A stretch of DNA of 64,000 nucleotides from Apostichopus japonicus (lineage: Eukaryota; Echinodermata; Holothuroidea; Aspidochirotida; Stichopodidae), in contig NC_092580.1 in NCBI RefSeq assembly GCF_037975245.1, positions 452,501 to 516,500 on the forward strand, written 5' to 3'. The number at the start of each line of letters is the position of its first letter. The stretch's first letter is position 1. Position numbers and translations under genes: made by a program. The notes under the pieces were generated by a model. The model was not told the DNA's origin. It did not search any database and worked only from the letters and a program-made list of their open reading frames with translations. Positions 47,884-59,703 of this stretch are shown here, piece after piece.

Positions 47884-48623
47884 GTATGTTGACCTTTTTT
47901 CTGTTTCATTTCTATGTGTAATCATATGAAACTTTCTGACAGTGGCACAATAACCAAGATCAACTTCTAATTTTATCCTGTCTTGTGCAACGATAAACAG
48001 CATATTTGCAGTTAATAAAATTAATAATCAAATTAAAATAAGACAAGGCTACATGTGTAGAATATTTCTTGTTTAGGCCTAAACTTATAAGGTTACTACA
48101 GTTAAGCTTATTCTTATGGGTGCATGGGGCAATACCTATGTTTGGTAATTATTTGGACATTCAGTACTTGGATTAGTTTCCTAGTTTTACCTAGTCAAAC
48201 TTCACGTTCAAGTCTGACGTTTCTCTTACCGTACTACAGAGATTTTACTTACCATTGAAATAGCGTTATAAAAATGCAAAACATTTGAGTGTTGGGCATG
48301 CAGGGTTTAATGTGATTACATTTCTGTTTTTCATATGTGGTTATATGCAATGGCCAAATTTTTTATCATTTTAATAATTATTACAGGGGGGGAGGGCTAG
48401 TAAGGTTATATATAAACTTTGTGACATGTTGTAAGACATGTGTAAACATGCTTGCTTGCAAAAAAAAGTGGGGTCTAAAGCCACCCATCTCTCCCTCGCG
48501 TTGCGACGTCCATTATGCACTGAATATTATATATTATATTTTCCGTTTCTGGTGGGTGGTTATTGTGCCAATGTATATTTGTGCCCTATCATTATTAATT
48601 ATTTCTATTTGTTTTATGTTCAG

Positions 48624-48787
48624 AGTACATTCACAGTATGTGTGGCAGAAACCAGTGGACAGAGCCACAGCCACAAGAGATGAACAAACGGTTTGCATAC
48701 AAGTGCATGAATGCTACAAGATACATGAAATTGAAGAAGCTGTATTTTATTTTTGTTTTGTTTTGTAATTTTATAGTTGTTGCATAA
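48624..48787 (+). CDS. Exon 2 of the small predicted gene
   Basis: The acceptor TTTTATGTTCAG ends at 48,623. Two bases complete the Glu codon left by exon 1, then it reads YIHSMCGRNQWTEPQPQEMN and KRFAYKCMNATRYMKLKKL and ends with a hydrophobic tail to TAA 48,785-48,787. Together 128 codons including the stop. The tail may be read-through into 3' noncoding sequence, so a further exon is possible. Phase agreement is the main support. Confidence 0.45.
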
Positions 48788-48894
48788 AAAAGGAGACTTC
48801 AGAATTCTGGTTATTCTCATTATTTGTTTGGAGAGTTTTAATCAATAACTAGGACAACAAGCTGGCCAAATTCCTAACTCTCCTTACTTGGAAC

Positions 48895-49310
48895 TGATTA
48901 GCATACAAGTATTCAATAAGTATTTGAGTAAGTATTCAGAAACCTGTTAAGCCTTCATAAAATAACTAATTAGCATACAAGTATTCGAATACTAGCGAAT
49001 AAGTATTCGAGTAACTATAAGTATTCGTCAGAGCCAAATTATTTAAACGAGCGAATACTTATATGTAAATGAGCTAAGTATTCAAATAGCTATTCCAAAT
49101 CTACTCAAATACCTATTCGAATACCTATTTGAATACCTAACAGGTATTCGAAAATACTTCACTCATTTACATATTTTGGCTCTGAGGAAGGCTTATAGTT
49201 ATTCATATTAGTATTGGAATACTTATTTTGTACTGTGTGTTATATGGTAAATTTTCTGAATACTGAGGAAATCTTTGAATACTTTTTGAATACTTATCGA
49301 ATATATTTGT
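48895..49310. repeat. Cluster of GTATTCGAATAC-type palindromes
   Basis: AAGTATTCGAATACT, GAATACTTATTCGAATAC and close variants occur about 20 times. AGAGCCAAA (49,031) and TTTGGCTCTGAGGAAG (49,176) are inverted, as are GTTAAGCCTTC and GAAGGCTTATAG. It recalls elements 1 and 2 (arrays of short palindromes) but I could not find matching outer ends or a target duplication. Confidence 0.55.
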
Positions 49311-50500
49311 GTAAGGTAAGGGTGGCTTTATTAGAAAGCAGATAATCCGCTTTGTAACGACCATTATTTGTTACCCAGACTCGACAAAAAAAACCACACA
49401 CACACCGATTGATAAAATTGTAGGTTGACAAAACCCAGACAACCAGCTCTTGATGCTGCAGGGAGAAGAGAGGACCAAGTACTCCCATTCCTGCCCATCA
49501 ACACCCCCCACTTCCCCCACCACTTGTAATCCCAACCCACTAGTAAAGTGTTTTGCTGAACCTTCAAGACAAACAAATAGAAAACTCAATTATGACTTTC
49601 ATAAAAGATCTCTAAGTGAGATTTTTCACACAGTTTCAACTGGTAGCTTTTCTAAGGATTTACAGTAGCCAAAAGACCCTGGATTCCAAGGTCAATAGTG
49701 AAACACATCTCCCAGGTGGGTAACCTTGCCCTTGGGGTCAGACATCAAAAAGAATATTATGGGAATTTTATCGATGAATGTCAACATTATTAGTGCCCAT
49801 ACATGTTAGAAAGCAAACATCTCCCTACTATGCCTTAATCTAAATCCATAAATCCGATTTGGAGTCGGCAAGTCGCATCAAGACTAGCAATTATTCCAGT
49901 CAAACATACTTCTTCAACCGCTGTTCTTTTCATTTCATGGAGCAGGCTTTGCTATTGCAGGTGACTTTCTGCTGTTACTCAGAGCCTAGTTTGACTCGGA
50001 GAAAAGCAAACAAAAGTTTGTACAGAAGCAGAATCTTCAGAGGTGGAGAGAGTTAGAAGAGTGTAATGACTACATATTGATACAGAAGTAGACTACGCTA
50101 ATGGCAAAATCAAGTTCCGTGTAGGCTAGGAGATACAATCATTCCCAAGACAATAAAAATTCCAAATTGATTATATTGTTTGGAAACAGTTTGAAAATTT
50201 CAGATAACTTTTCTCAGAGGAGAGGGTCATAACAAAGATTAACTCAATCCATACCATTTACTTTGTGTTTGGAGTTGACTAATCTTGTCCATTTTCATCC
50301 CTCAACCCCCTTACCCCATTCCCGGCTCTTTAGAAAACAGCTTAAAAAAGGAAAACTCTGTAAATTTCACAGGTCTCGAAAATATTCTGAAATGGAGGAG
50401 AATGAACAAACTGTAATATAACCAGAGAACATTTGGCCTCACACTGCTAAGTTTTACAAGCAATCCGACCACGTTGGACCAAGTCCAGCTAATTCTTTAC
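49311..50500. other. Adducin intron, no gene seen
   Basis: Short ORFs only, with no splice context or family resemblance. Confidence 0.5.
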
Positions 50501-50729
50501 CTGTATCTCGCATGCTGCTACACAGTTGAGGGATAGGAAGTACGCCTCCTCTATGGACCCACCACAGCAGACGATACCATGGTTATGCAAGAATAGGATC
50601 TTGTTTTCGATGATTTGATCCTCCTGTTCCTCCTCGACCATGATCCCCGTGTAGTCATAGTGTAGAGATCTCACCACAAATCAAGGCTTCTTGACTCATC
50701 GACAAAAGGCCACACTTCATAGTTGAGAC
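50501..50729 (-). CDS. Adducin exon a (class II aldolase-like head), with a frameshift
   Basis: Begins VSTMKCGLLSMSQEALICGE and ends ILFLHNHGIVCCGGSIEEAY FLSLNCVAACEIQ. Vertebrate adducins have VSAMKCGLL.IS.EAL..GE..(Y/H)..Y.GI(L/M)V and (L/F)(L/H)NHG(L/I)V..G.S(I/V)EEA. The exon is 229 bases, one more than a multiple of three. The frame before GE and after HYDYTG differ by one base, located near 50,665-50,680. Deleting one base would give a gap-free alignment. Sequencing error or pseudogene are both possible. Acceptor TTGACAG and donor GTAAAG are intact. Confidence 0.85.
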
Positions 50730-52412
50730 CTGTCAAGATTCAAAGCAAAAAATTCAAAATCCTCCATATTCTATGACATCTTTGCTTTTAAAGATTTGCT
50801 TTGGTCAACAACTTGCAGGAAGGGTAATGCTAGGCAAACATATTGAATATTCAAAGAACATTTAAAAATCCTCCATAATCTATGACATCATTGCTTTTAA
50901 GGTAGTTTTTTTTTTTTTTGTGGTCAGCAAATTTATAAAGCCAACTGGGTATTAATCAAAACAAATCGAAATGTGACAAGTCAAGCTAAAGATGTTAAAG
51001 AAAATGATCAAAATCCAAGTAAAGAAAAAAGGAACCTGCTCTAAGAATCATGAAAGTAATTATAAAGGTGGATACTCACAGCAGCGGCTGCCGAAGTGTG
51101 CACATGTTAAATGCATTAAGTACCTGGTCTGGATTTATTATTACTATTGCTTTCGCAGACTTTTAACTTTGAACACTATCTATCAATATGTAGCAACTGC
51201 TTTGAAGTTGATGAGAAAAACATCTTTTGGCCGAGAAGCATCCAACATTGGGGTTATTCCACTCATCTCCAGAAGTTATCTGTTGATCCAAAAAAAATCC
51301 CTTAGTTCATTTTTGCCTTTAAATAAAACAGTGAGTGACTTAATTATTTAGATTACACAAAAGAAGGCAAAACTATATCAAGAAAGACAATTGATCAAGT
51401 TAGCCATTAGCTAGCATTTGAAAGCAGTAGAGAAGACCAGCATATGCAGAGAAGTCTCCTAGATAATTGAAACAAACACTGTTGTTCTATAACTCTATAA
51501 ACACTACCTGGCAATTGATTGGACATTGTTTATATGTAAAGGATTGGATGGTTAGAGGAGTCTGGTTGCGACATCCAAGGGGGGGGGGGGGGGGAGATAT
51601 AGTATGGCAAGGGAAGGCAGAACTCAGTTTTTCTCTTTAAGCGCTGGTATTTTGTTCCCCACTAGCAAGCTCTACATCAAAAAATAGGAGGAAAAGGAAA
51701 ACAAATGTGTAATAAACAATGCTTGATAAAATCATAAACTAGCTTTTAAATGTTGGAACACTCCTTTAATGCTCAGAAAATATTAAAGAGTGAATGGCTT
51801 CTTTAATATTAAGGAGTAGAAGGCTCTTTTAAATGCTTATGCCATGCAACCCACAATGCTTCTCATGTCAAAAATTAACCTTCTATTCTAAAAATCATGG
51901 CTATAACCAACATATGATAAAAAAAAATAAGATATAAAATCTTAAATTTGTCCAAAATCCATAACTATCTAAAAAAATATTTGCTTTGTCAATAGATGAT
52001 AGATAAAGGGAATCAATACAGCTTATTTATTACAACTCTAAGTGTGCATATGACCAACTAAACCCAGTGCCATGGAATACTATTATGTACCAACGCCAAC
52101 AACAATATGAACACAACAGTTACCTTTATCATACACATGGACACGGCCATCTTATACTACAAAAACTTGTGATAAAACTGAGGGCGTACTGGCAAATACT
52201 GCAGAATATGTACAACCTATCTAGCCTTATGCTGTCTACCAACAGAAATCACCTACAACATAAAAATGAAATGCAAGCAAATATGAATACTTGTAACATC
52301 TTCTGTCACATGCTGAAATAATTATTGGATCTAGTACAGTAGTAGCAGGCATATCACATAATATAATACATGCTTGGACCTAAGATGTTTAAAAAGTGAG
52401 GAACAAACTTAC
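50730..52412. other. No gene seen
   Basis: The adducin exon preceding exon a (family pattern with HIHT) was expected here and was not found. Contains a G run at about 51,581-51,594. Confidence 0.45.
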
Positions 52413-52493
52413 CTGATTGTACCTGGTCTCCATAGCTGCCCTCTGCATACACTGCAAACGTACATTTTCTGCAACACCTAACTTCACGTCAAA
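52413..52493 (-). CDS. Probable 27-codon exon, unrecognised gene
   Basis: A strong acceptor (TTTTTTTGTAG) and a strong donor (CAG/GTAAGT) enclose FDVKLGVAENVRLQCMQRAA METRYNQ, open only in this frame and phase 0 to 0. It does not match adducin. It may belong to a minus-strand gene with the exons at 60.8 kb, though that exon's exit phase does not fit directly. Confidence 0.45.
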
Positions 52494-52713
52494 CTACAAA
52501 AAAAGCATCATATCAGTCAAAATCTTAGAAAAGTTACAAATGAAACATGTTATTACCTCATAGAGCTTTTGATGATAAACTGACGCAGGGAAAGTTAATT
52601 AAAAATAACAATTTTTTTTGGATATATACATAAATCTTAGGTTTCGTGTATAAACTACATTGTCAATGGTCCTGACCACAAACTTTTTCAGGTTCCTTAC
52701 CCGCAACTTCCTG

Positions 52714-53045
52714 GAGTTTTGAAGGCTGAAATTGCAAATAAACTAGTGCATATCCCTACACCAGTTTGAAGGGTCACATTGCAAATAAATTAATGCATAT
52801 CCCTACACTAGTTTGGAGGGCTGAAATTGCAAATAAACTAGTGCATATCCCTACACTAGTTTGGAGCGCTGAAATTGCAAATAAACTATTGCATATCCCT
52901 ATACTAGTTTGGAGTGCTGAAATTGCAATTAACTAGTGCATATCCCTACACTAGTTTGGAGGGCTGAAATTGTAATTAACTAGTGCATATCCCTACACTA
53001 GTTTGGAGGGCTGAAATTGCAATTAACTAGTGCATATCTCTACAT
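52714..53045. repeat. ~47-bp tandem repeat, about 7 copies
   Basis: Units read GGAGGGCTGAAATTGCAA, ATAAACTAGTGCATATCC and CTACACTAGTTT. AACTAGTG and CACTAGTT within each unit are complementary, so each forms a small hairpin. The array lies just upstream of the LINE. Confidence 0.85.
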
Positions 53046-53385
53046 ATAAATAGACCTATCAAAAAGCCCAATCCTTGAGATCAATTTTAAGTTGGTCTGA
53101 CTTCATGAAGTCAAAAAATTGGATAACCAACCGTTATTGGATAACCAACCGTCAACCTGTTGACACTGTTCCTTGAGGAGCTCTTATATATTCTACTCTC
53201 TAATGATCTCCGAGGTTAAATAGAGTGTGGTTTTCACTACATCTTGCAAATTGTATTATTTGAGACACTAATTGAGACAACATTTAGCAGAAAATTTTAT
53301 TTTGTTCCAATTTTGGAATACTTTTTCTGCTGGAGATCTCGGCAACGACGTCCTGCGACGTTCGTTAGCCTACAAGATTGTTAGT

Positions 53386-54460
53386 ATGGATTCTGCGACA
53401 GTGGAGAAATTAAAGGAGTGTAGCATCAGAGTTGCCGACAGTTCATATAAAGATACTGAGATTTTGTATGCTATCATGAATGATGTTGGTAGAGATGGAA
53501 TTGCAAGTTGTGTGAAATCTTTAGGATGCTGGATTATCACATTAAAAGCAAAGGAACAAGCTGATCTTATTTTGGACAGTGGACTCCTCGTGACTGGGAA
53601 TCAGTTTCTACTGGTGTCAACAGAACGTTCCTAACTGTTAGTGTTTTCGGAGTACCTTCATTCATACAGGACGAAGATCTAACAGGAAAACTTTGTGAGT
53701 ATGGGTGTAAAATAAGAGGCGAATGGAAAGGAAAGACCTTCCCCAGATTCCCAAATATCGGGAACGGAATACGATATGTACAGTTAAAACTACCTGAAGA
53801 ACACAAGAGCTTGCCTTACGCAATTAGAATTAACGGGATTAATATGAACTTAACGCACAATGGTCAAACTAAAGTATGCAATTTGTGTTTGGAAAGCGAT
53901 CACATCAGGAGAAACTGTCCTAACTGCAAATGTTAAGTTTGCGATGTCCAAGGGCACCGGGAAGCTAATTGCCCAAAGGTCAGATGCTTTAAATGCCAAG
54001 AACGTTTGAAGAGTATCGCCATGACAACACAGACACTGGCTCGACCCTAGATACACATGAAAACGAAACACAATATCAGTCTGAGGGATAAGTCACTGGG
54101 TCGGTTGAACAGGACGATCACGCTATTCAAGAAGCTAACGAGGTCAGGGCACAGAAATCCGAACAAAACACGGATTCAACAGCAAAGAAGAACAATAACG
54201 CGAATCCAGACACCCGAGTAATCCTAACCAGGAGTTAAAGAAAACCCACCAACAACAGCGAACTGAACAAAAGACGACACTGCCAACACAAAAAGTAGTA
54301 GAACAACGGAGAACACAACCGGAGACTGGATCTCAGCGGATGGAGGGGGCAAGCACACAAAGGGGAAACATCCAACCCCACAAAAGGCAAATATCCCTAG
54401 ACAAAGACGGCTTTCAAACTATCAGACTAAAGAAGAAATCATTTATTCCTAATCTCAGCA
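53386..54460 (+). pseudogene. LINE ORF1, broken
   Basis: Begins MDSATVEKLKECSIRVADSS and runs to 53,634, then shifts frame. CNLCLESDHIRRNC (about 53,878) and CDVQGHREANCPKVRCFKC (about 53,941) are CCHC-type knuckles that bind element RNA. A TAA separates the two knuckles, and the rest is Gln/Asn/Thr-rich. Several frameshifts. Confidence 0.75.
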
Positions 54461-54469
54461 GAGCGAGAA

Positions 54470-57069
54470 ATGTCAGAACAAAGGATTCTTCGGCCGAACC
54501 TATGCAAAGATGATGGCGTTCATGTTATACGGTACATTTATTTATTTATAGCGATGCAAGCTGCAAAATACCTTGAAACAGGGGAGGAAGCTATCGCATG
54601 CAATTACTACGATATTGATTCATACAACAAGATGTCTCGCGAACACATATTGTCTTTATTCCACCATAATAGTCGAAGCCTTAACAAAAACTTAGACGAC
54701 ATAACTACATTTACGTCTCTATTGAAGGATTTCTCTGTCATTGGATTTACCGAAACCTGGCTTACTGCAGATATATCCCCCTTAATCCATATCAATAACT
54801 ATACGCTTGTTGAAAGGCATCGTCCCGAAAGGAGAGGTGGTGGTGTTTGTTCATTTTTCAACAAAGATCTAAATTTCAAACTCAGAAACGATATAAGCAT
54901 TTTCAATGATTCTGTCAATGTTCATAGAGGTTGACATAACATCAGCAATGAAAAATTATACCATAGGCATAATTTATAGGCCTCCAAAAAGTTCACTGCA
55001 TATTTTTCTGACACACGTAAACAAAATTTTTACCCAACTCTCCAATGAACGACATAGTGCGTACATTATGGGTGATTATAATATTGATCTTGCTGACAAT
55101 ATTAAATCTGCTGACTTTTTAAACTTACTATATGCCAGTGGATTTTTTCCTACTATTACCAAACCTACCTGTGTGGGTTGCACTTCTGCAACTGTTTTAG
55201 ATAATGTTATAACCAATGATGACTGCAAACTAATAACTGGTATCTTTGTAAGCGATCTCAGTGACCATTATCCAATATTTCTCCAAACTGCCATACACAA
55301 AAGTAGACAAAGGGGCCCTATGTATGTAAGGAACTACTGCAAGACAAATGTACAGAATTTCTTCTCAACAATCCGAGATGCTTCTTGGGAAAATGTTTCA
55401 TCCCAAACTGATGCACACATTGCCTATTCTATGTTTTATAACAATTTCAATGCCATATATAATCAATGCTTTCCTGAGCAATGTGTCACCAAATCTAAGA
55501 AACGTCGAAAGAGACACCCGTGGATTACTGCAGGTATTCTAGTTTCTATCAAAAGAAACGATAAGCTATTTAAAAGACATATTAAGAACCCGTCTGGTGT
55601 AAATAAAACTATTTATTCTCAATATCGTAATAAGCTCAATCATGTTATCAAATTTTCTAGAAAATTATATTTCAACAATAAATTTTATAATGCGAGGAGT
55701 AACCCAAAAGGCACATGGGATACCATTAACCAACTACTCCATAAAGGTCGTAAACAATCATCGTATCCCTCTTCTTTCAAGGATGGTGACAAAGAGATTA
55801 ACACCGACCATGATATTGCTAATAAAATTTAATGACTTTTTCGTCAATCTGGGGCCATCACTGGCAAGTAAAATCAACCACAAACGTAAATCACAGGAAT
55901 CTGTTAACATTGATGTTAACACTCATTCCATGTTTTCTCATCCTGTCAGTGAGGAGGAGTTGTTAAAAACAGCAACCTCTTGCATGAAACCTGATAAAGC
56001 AGCTGGATACGATGATTTTAAGCCTGGCATTGTAAGACAAGTTATCTTATTTATTACCAAACCATTAACCCATATTTGCAATTTGTCGTTCAGTACCGGT
56101 ATTTTCCCTGATATGCTAAAAATTGCCAAGGTCATCCTTGTCTTTAAGAAAGGGGATTCAGAAAACTTTGAAAATTATCAACCTATATCACTATTATCAT
56201 GTTTTTCCAAAATAGTTGAAAGGCTTCTGTATAATCCTATTTTTAACTTTATTTCAAAATATAACATTTTATGCCAGAAACAGTATGGATTCCGTCCTGA
56301 ACACTCCACTGAGCTAGCACTAGCTGATGCCATTGACAATTTGTATAGTAATCTTGACAAGAATAGTACCTGTGTCAGGGTTTTCCTGGACCTCTCAAAG
56401 GCCTTTGACACAATAGACCACACAATTCTGCTTAATAAATTACACTGTTACGGCATAAGAGGAACCCCCCTAAAATGGATCGACAGTTACTTAGCAAACC
56501 GCTACCAATATACATCCTACAAAAATGCTCATTCCCAACCGGAGAGAATTCAATGTGGTGTGCCACAAGGCTCTATATTTGGTCCATTGCTTTTTATCCT
56601 ATATGTTAATGACATTACCAATGTTTCTGATAAAGTTAAAGTTGTTTTGTTTGCTGACGACACAAATATTTTCTTCGTATCACAATCGAGAACTTTATTT
56701 CATATTTAAGTATCAACTGAATTAGACAAGTTCAGCGACTGGTTCGCTGGCAACAAATTATCATTGAATATTGATAAAACAAACTATATAGTTTTTAATA
56801 CTTATAAAAATTTTACATGGAATGCTGATATTACTATGGGTGGTAAAAGACTACAACAAGTCAATAGTACTAGATTTTTAGGCGTATATATAGATCATGA
56901 ACTTAAATGGTGTGACCACATTACAACTGTCTGTAAAAAAGTTGCAAAAAACACCAGTGTTTTAGCTAAGCTTAAGCATTATCTGCCACACACATATTAA
57001 AGATTCTCTATCAGACATTAGTCCAGCCACATATTACGTATTGTTGTAACATATGGTCTGGTACTAATC
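54470..57069 (+). pseudogene. LINE ORF2 part 1: endonuclease and reverse transcriptase, frameshifted
   Basis: Endonuclease motifs: NSRSLNKNLDD, GFTETWL, RRGGGV, then in the next frame IGIIYRPPKSS, GDYNIDL and SDHYPIF. RT motifs in a third frame: FKKGDSENFENYQPISLL, FRPEHSTELAL, VFLDLSKAFDTIDH, GVPQGSIFGPLLFILYVND and FADDTN, the active-site YxDD equivalent. Frame changes near 54,920 and 55,830, a stop at 56,707-56,709, and the insertion at 57,070 make it inactive. Confidence 0.88.
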
Positions 57070-57160
57070 CCAGACGAAAATAATTCCTGGCTTTTAAGCA
57101 AGAGTCAAGAAAACCCCGGGTTTCCCTGGATATCCAAGCTTTATTCCTGCCTCAGGTAGC

Positions 57161-57490
57161 CAGGAAAAGCCAGGACTTTGAAAGTCCAGCCTTTTCCTGG
57201 CTTCACCCAGCCTAACAAATCCACACTAGGCAGGAAAAGCGAGGGCAATGCTGTCCTGGCTAGGCAGGAAAAGCCAGGATTTTGAAAGTCCAGCCTTTTC
57301 CTGGCTTCATCTAGGCTCACAAGTCCACACTAGGCAGGAAAAGCGAGGGCAATGCTGTCCTGGCTAGGCAGGAAAAGCCAGGATTTTGAAAGTCCAGCCT
57401 TTTTCCTGGCTTTACCCAGCCTCACAAGTCCACAATAGGCAGGAAACGAGAGTGGAATGCTGTCCTGGCTAGGCAGGAAAAGCCAAGCTT
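57161..57490. repeat. 104-bp tandem repeat of CAGGAAAAGCCAGG units
   Basis: Units start at 57,161, 57,264 and 57,369 with a partial fourth at 57,474. Within each, CAGGAAAAGCC and the inverted CCTTTTCCTGGC make a hairpin around AGGATTTTGAAAGTCC. Confidence 0.85.
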
Positions 57491-57686
57491 GCCTTTTACC
57501 CAGTATTAGCTAGTTGTAAGATGGTCAGCTCTTACATAAAGTTTTCTTTTGTACCATAGTTTTACTTGTTTATTAGTGCAGTGCTCACTGTACAGAGGGC
57601 TATACATTTGTACAGTATATTTGTAAGTTGTTTTGTGGTCGGGGAGATTAAGATTTCTCTCTTCTGGGTTGCTAAGCAACTATCTT

Positions 57687-59166
57687 TGTTCTTCCTGGAA
57701 ATTAGCTCTCACAGGAAAAGGGGTCTGTGTATATATATTATAGGAACAAAAGAGTTTTGTGAGGGTATAGGGAGTTAGGCAGTTGGCCATGAGTATTGGA
57801 GCAAGACAGTTGCAAAAGAGGAGAAATATAGTTTTAATGCTGGATAGTTTGTTTTAAACCTTAATTTACAAAATCAAGTTACTGTAGTCCTTATTATTTT
57901 TTGGAAGGAGTGATATTCACCTGACAGTCTGGCATGCGTTTTACTATAAAGGACATTATTTACTATAAAGGATACTATTTACTTAGAGGATATTATTTTG
58001 TGTAAAAGTAAGTTGGCCTGACGTTTCGATCCTAGCAGGATCTTCTAGACTCTAAGTCATTTGATTTAATTCTTTGACTGGGCCCAGATCAGCTGTATAT
58101 TGTTTGTTATTCATAATTATAATTTATTTTGATCCAATCCAGTTGAGTGTTCCATTTTTATGTGTCTTGTTCTGTGTTTGGTCATCACACCAAACCCAGA
58201 GTTCTCTGATCAAGAACAAACATTTATCTTCTAATAGGATGTTATTATTCAGGATATTATTTTACCGTAAAGGATATTCCAGGACACCATTTGTTTAACT
58301 GACATTATTTAACTGAAAGGATACCCTGGGACACAATTGCTTATTAATTAAAGGATACTGTTTTGTTGGGATTGGACATTTATCATACAATTTATTCTGT
58401 TCAACTATACTGATGTCGTGGAAGTTGTTCTTCCTGGAAATTAGCTCTCACAGGAAAAGGGGTCTGTGCATATATATTACAGGAACAAAGGAGTTTTGTG
58501 AGGGTATAGGAAGTTAGGCAGTTGGCCATGAGTATTGGAGCAAGACAGTTGTAAAAGAGGAGAAATATAGTTTTAAATGCTGGATAGTTTGTTTTAAACC
58601 TTAATTTACAAAATCAAGTTACTGTAGTCCTTATTATTTTATGGAAGGAGTGATATTCAGCAGACAGTCTGGCATGCATTTTACTATAAAGGACATTATT
58701 TACTTAGAGGATATTATTTTACCATAAAGGATATTCCAGGACACCATTTGGTTAACTGACAGTATTTTACTGAAAGGATACCCTGGGACACTATTGCTTA
58801 TTAATTAAAGGATACTATTTTGTTGGGATCGGAAATTTATCATACAATTTAATCTGTTCAACTATACTGATGTCGTGGAAGATCTGATGTCGTGGAAGAT
58901 CTGTACCTGATGTCACCAGCACGCCAACTCACCAGAACAGATTTATAAATTAAGTGTATTTACTTTAACATTTGGGTGCACCTCACGACTCTAAGTCATT
59001 TGATTTAATTCTTTGACTGGGCCCAGATCAGCTGTATATTGTTTGTTATTCATAATTATAATTTATTTTGATCCAATCCAGTTGAGTGTTCCATTTTTAT
59101 GTGTCTTGTTCTGTGTTTGGTCATCACACCAAACCCAGAGTTCTCTGATCAAGAACAAACATTTAT
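57687..59166. repeat. Interleaved internal duplications
   Basis: Block at about 57,687-57,940 recurs at 58,425-58,680 (TTCTTCCTGGAAATTAGCTC). Block 58,063-58,240 (GACTCTAAGTCATTTGATTT to AACAAACATTTAT) recurs at 58,987-59,165, apparently unchanged. A third (58,240-58,420, GATATTCCAGGACACCATTT) recurs at about 58,728-58,885. The identical short ORFs at 58,074 and 59,013 are part of this. Confidence 0.85.
58018..58050 (-). ncRNA. Hammerhead-core-like hairpin motif, copy 2
   Basis: The minus strand reads AGAAGATCCTGCTAGGATC, then GAAACGTCAGG: the same GATCCT-GCT-AGGATC stem and GAAAC as at 14,079, here followed at once by GTC, the common hammerhead cleavage triplet. The upstream CUGA is replaced by CTAGA. 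Likely a degenerate copy of the same mobile-element motif. Confidence 0.3.
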
Positions 59167-59703
59167 TTTCAGTCGCTAACACCCTTACATATAATTCATG
59201 ATTTTAAGTTATGAAAATTTCCTATACCACAAACACACTCAAACCTCCTATAAGCTAAAAGTAACTGCCAACTAGCCAGCAAGATAATTTATATAGGGTA
59301 AGCATGGACACCTGGCTTTTCCGGGGTAATCCTGGGTATGTATACCTGGCTTTTCCTGGCTCCTCACTGATATAAACAGGGACCTGGCTTTTCCTGGGTA
59401 ATCCTGGGTGTGCATACCAGGCTTTTCCTGGTTTTTCCTGGCTCTTCACTCACACACTAGAGACCTGGCTTTTCCGGGGTAAACCTGGGTTAACCATCCA
59501 GGCTTGTCCGGCCTTTACCTGGCTCTAAATGAGTTATATAAACCAGGCTTTACCGGGCTTTTCCTGTCCGAATTACCATTTTCAAACCCAGGAATTTCCC
59601 TGGAATTCCCTGGGTTAAATCCAGGCTTTTCCTGGCTTATATTCCAGGGAATTCCTGGGTTTTCCTGCCTTAAATTCGTCTGGATATCTAAGATATACCA
59701 ATC

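Larger units (their letters stand above)
57070..59695. mobile_element. 2.6-kb noncoding element inserted in LINE ORF2
   Basis: The RT frame reads ...YCCNIWSGTN up to 57,069 and resumes ...LNPICITQKKAVRHIT at 59,704. TACTAATC (57,062-57,069) and TACCAATC (59,696-59,703) form an imperfect 8-bp direct repeat, and joining there keeps the frame. CCAGACGAA near the left end and TTCGTCTGG near the right end are inverted. The left side holds three 104-bp units with CAGGAAAAGCCAGG (from 57,161). The right 400 bases are crowded with CCTGGCTTTTCCTGG. The middle has large internal duplications. No protein is encoded. Confidence 0.75.

Noticed and set aside
52413-52493. Additional adducin exon
   Set aside because: Splice sites are good but the sequence does not match any part of the adducin head, neck or tail.
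58074-58298. Hydrophobic ORF repeated at 59,013
   Set aside because: Both copies lie in the duplicated block of a noncoding element; similarity reflects duplication, not coding constraint.
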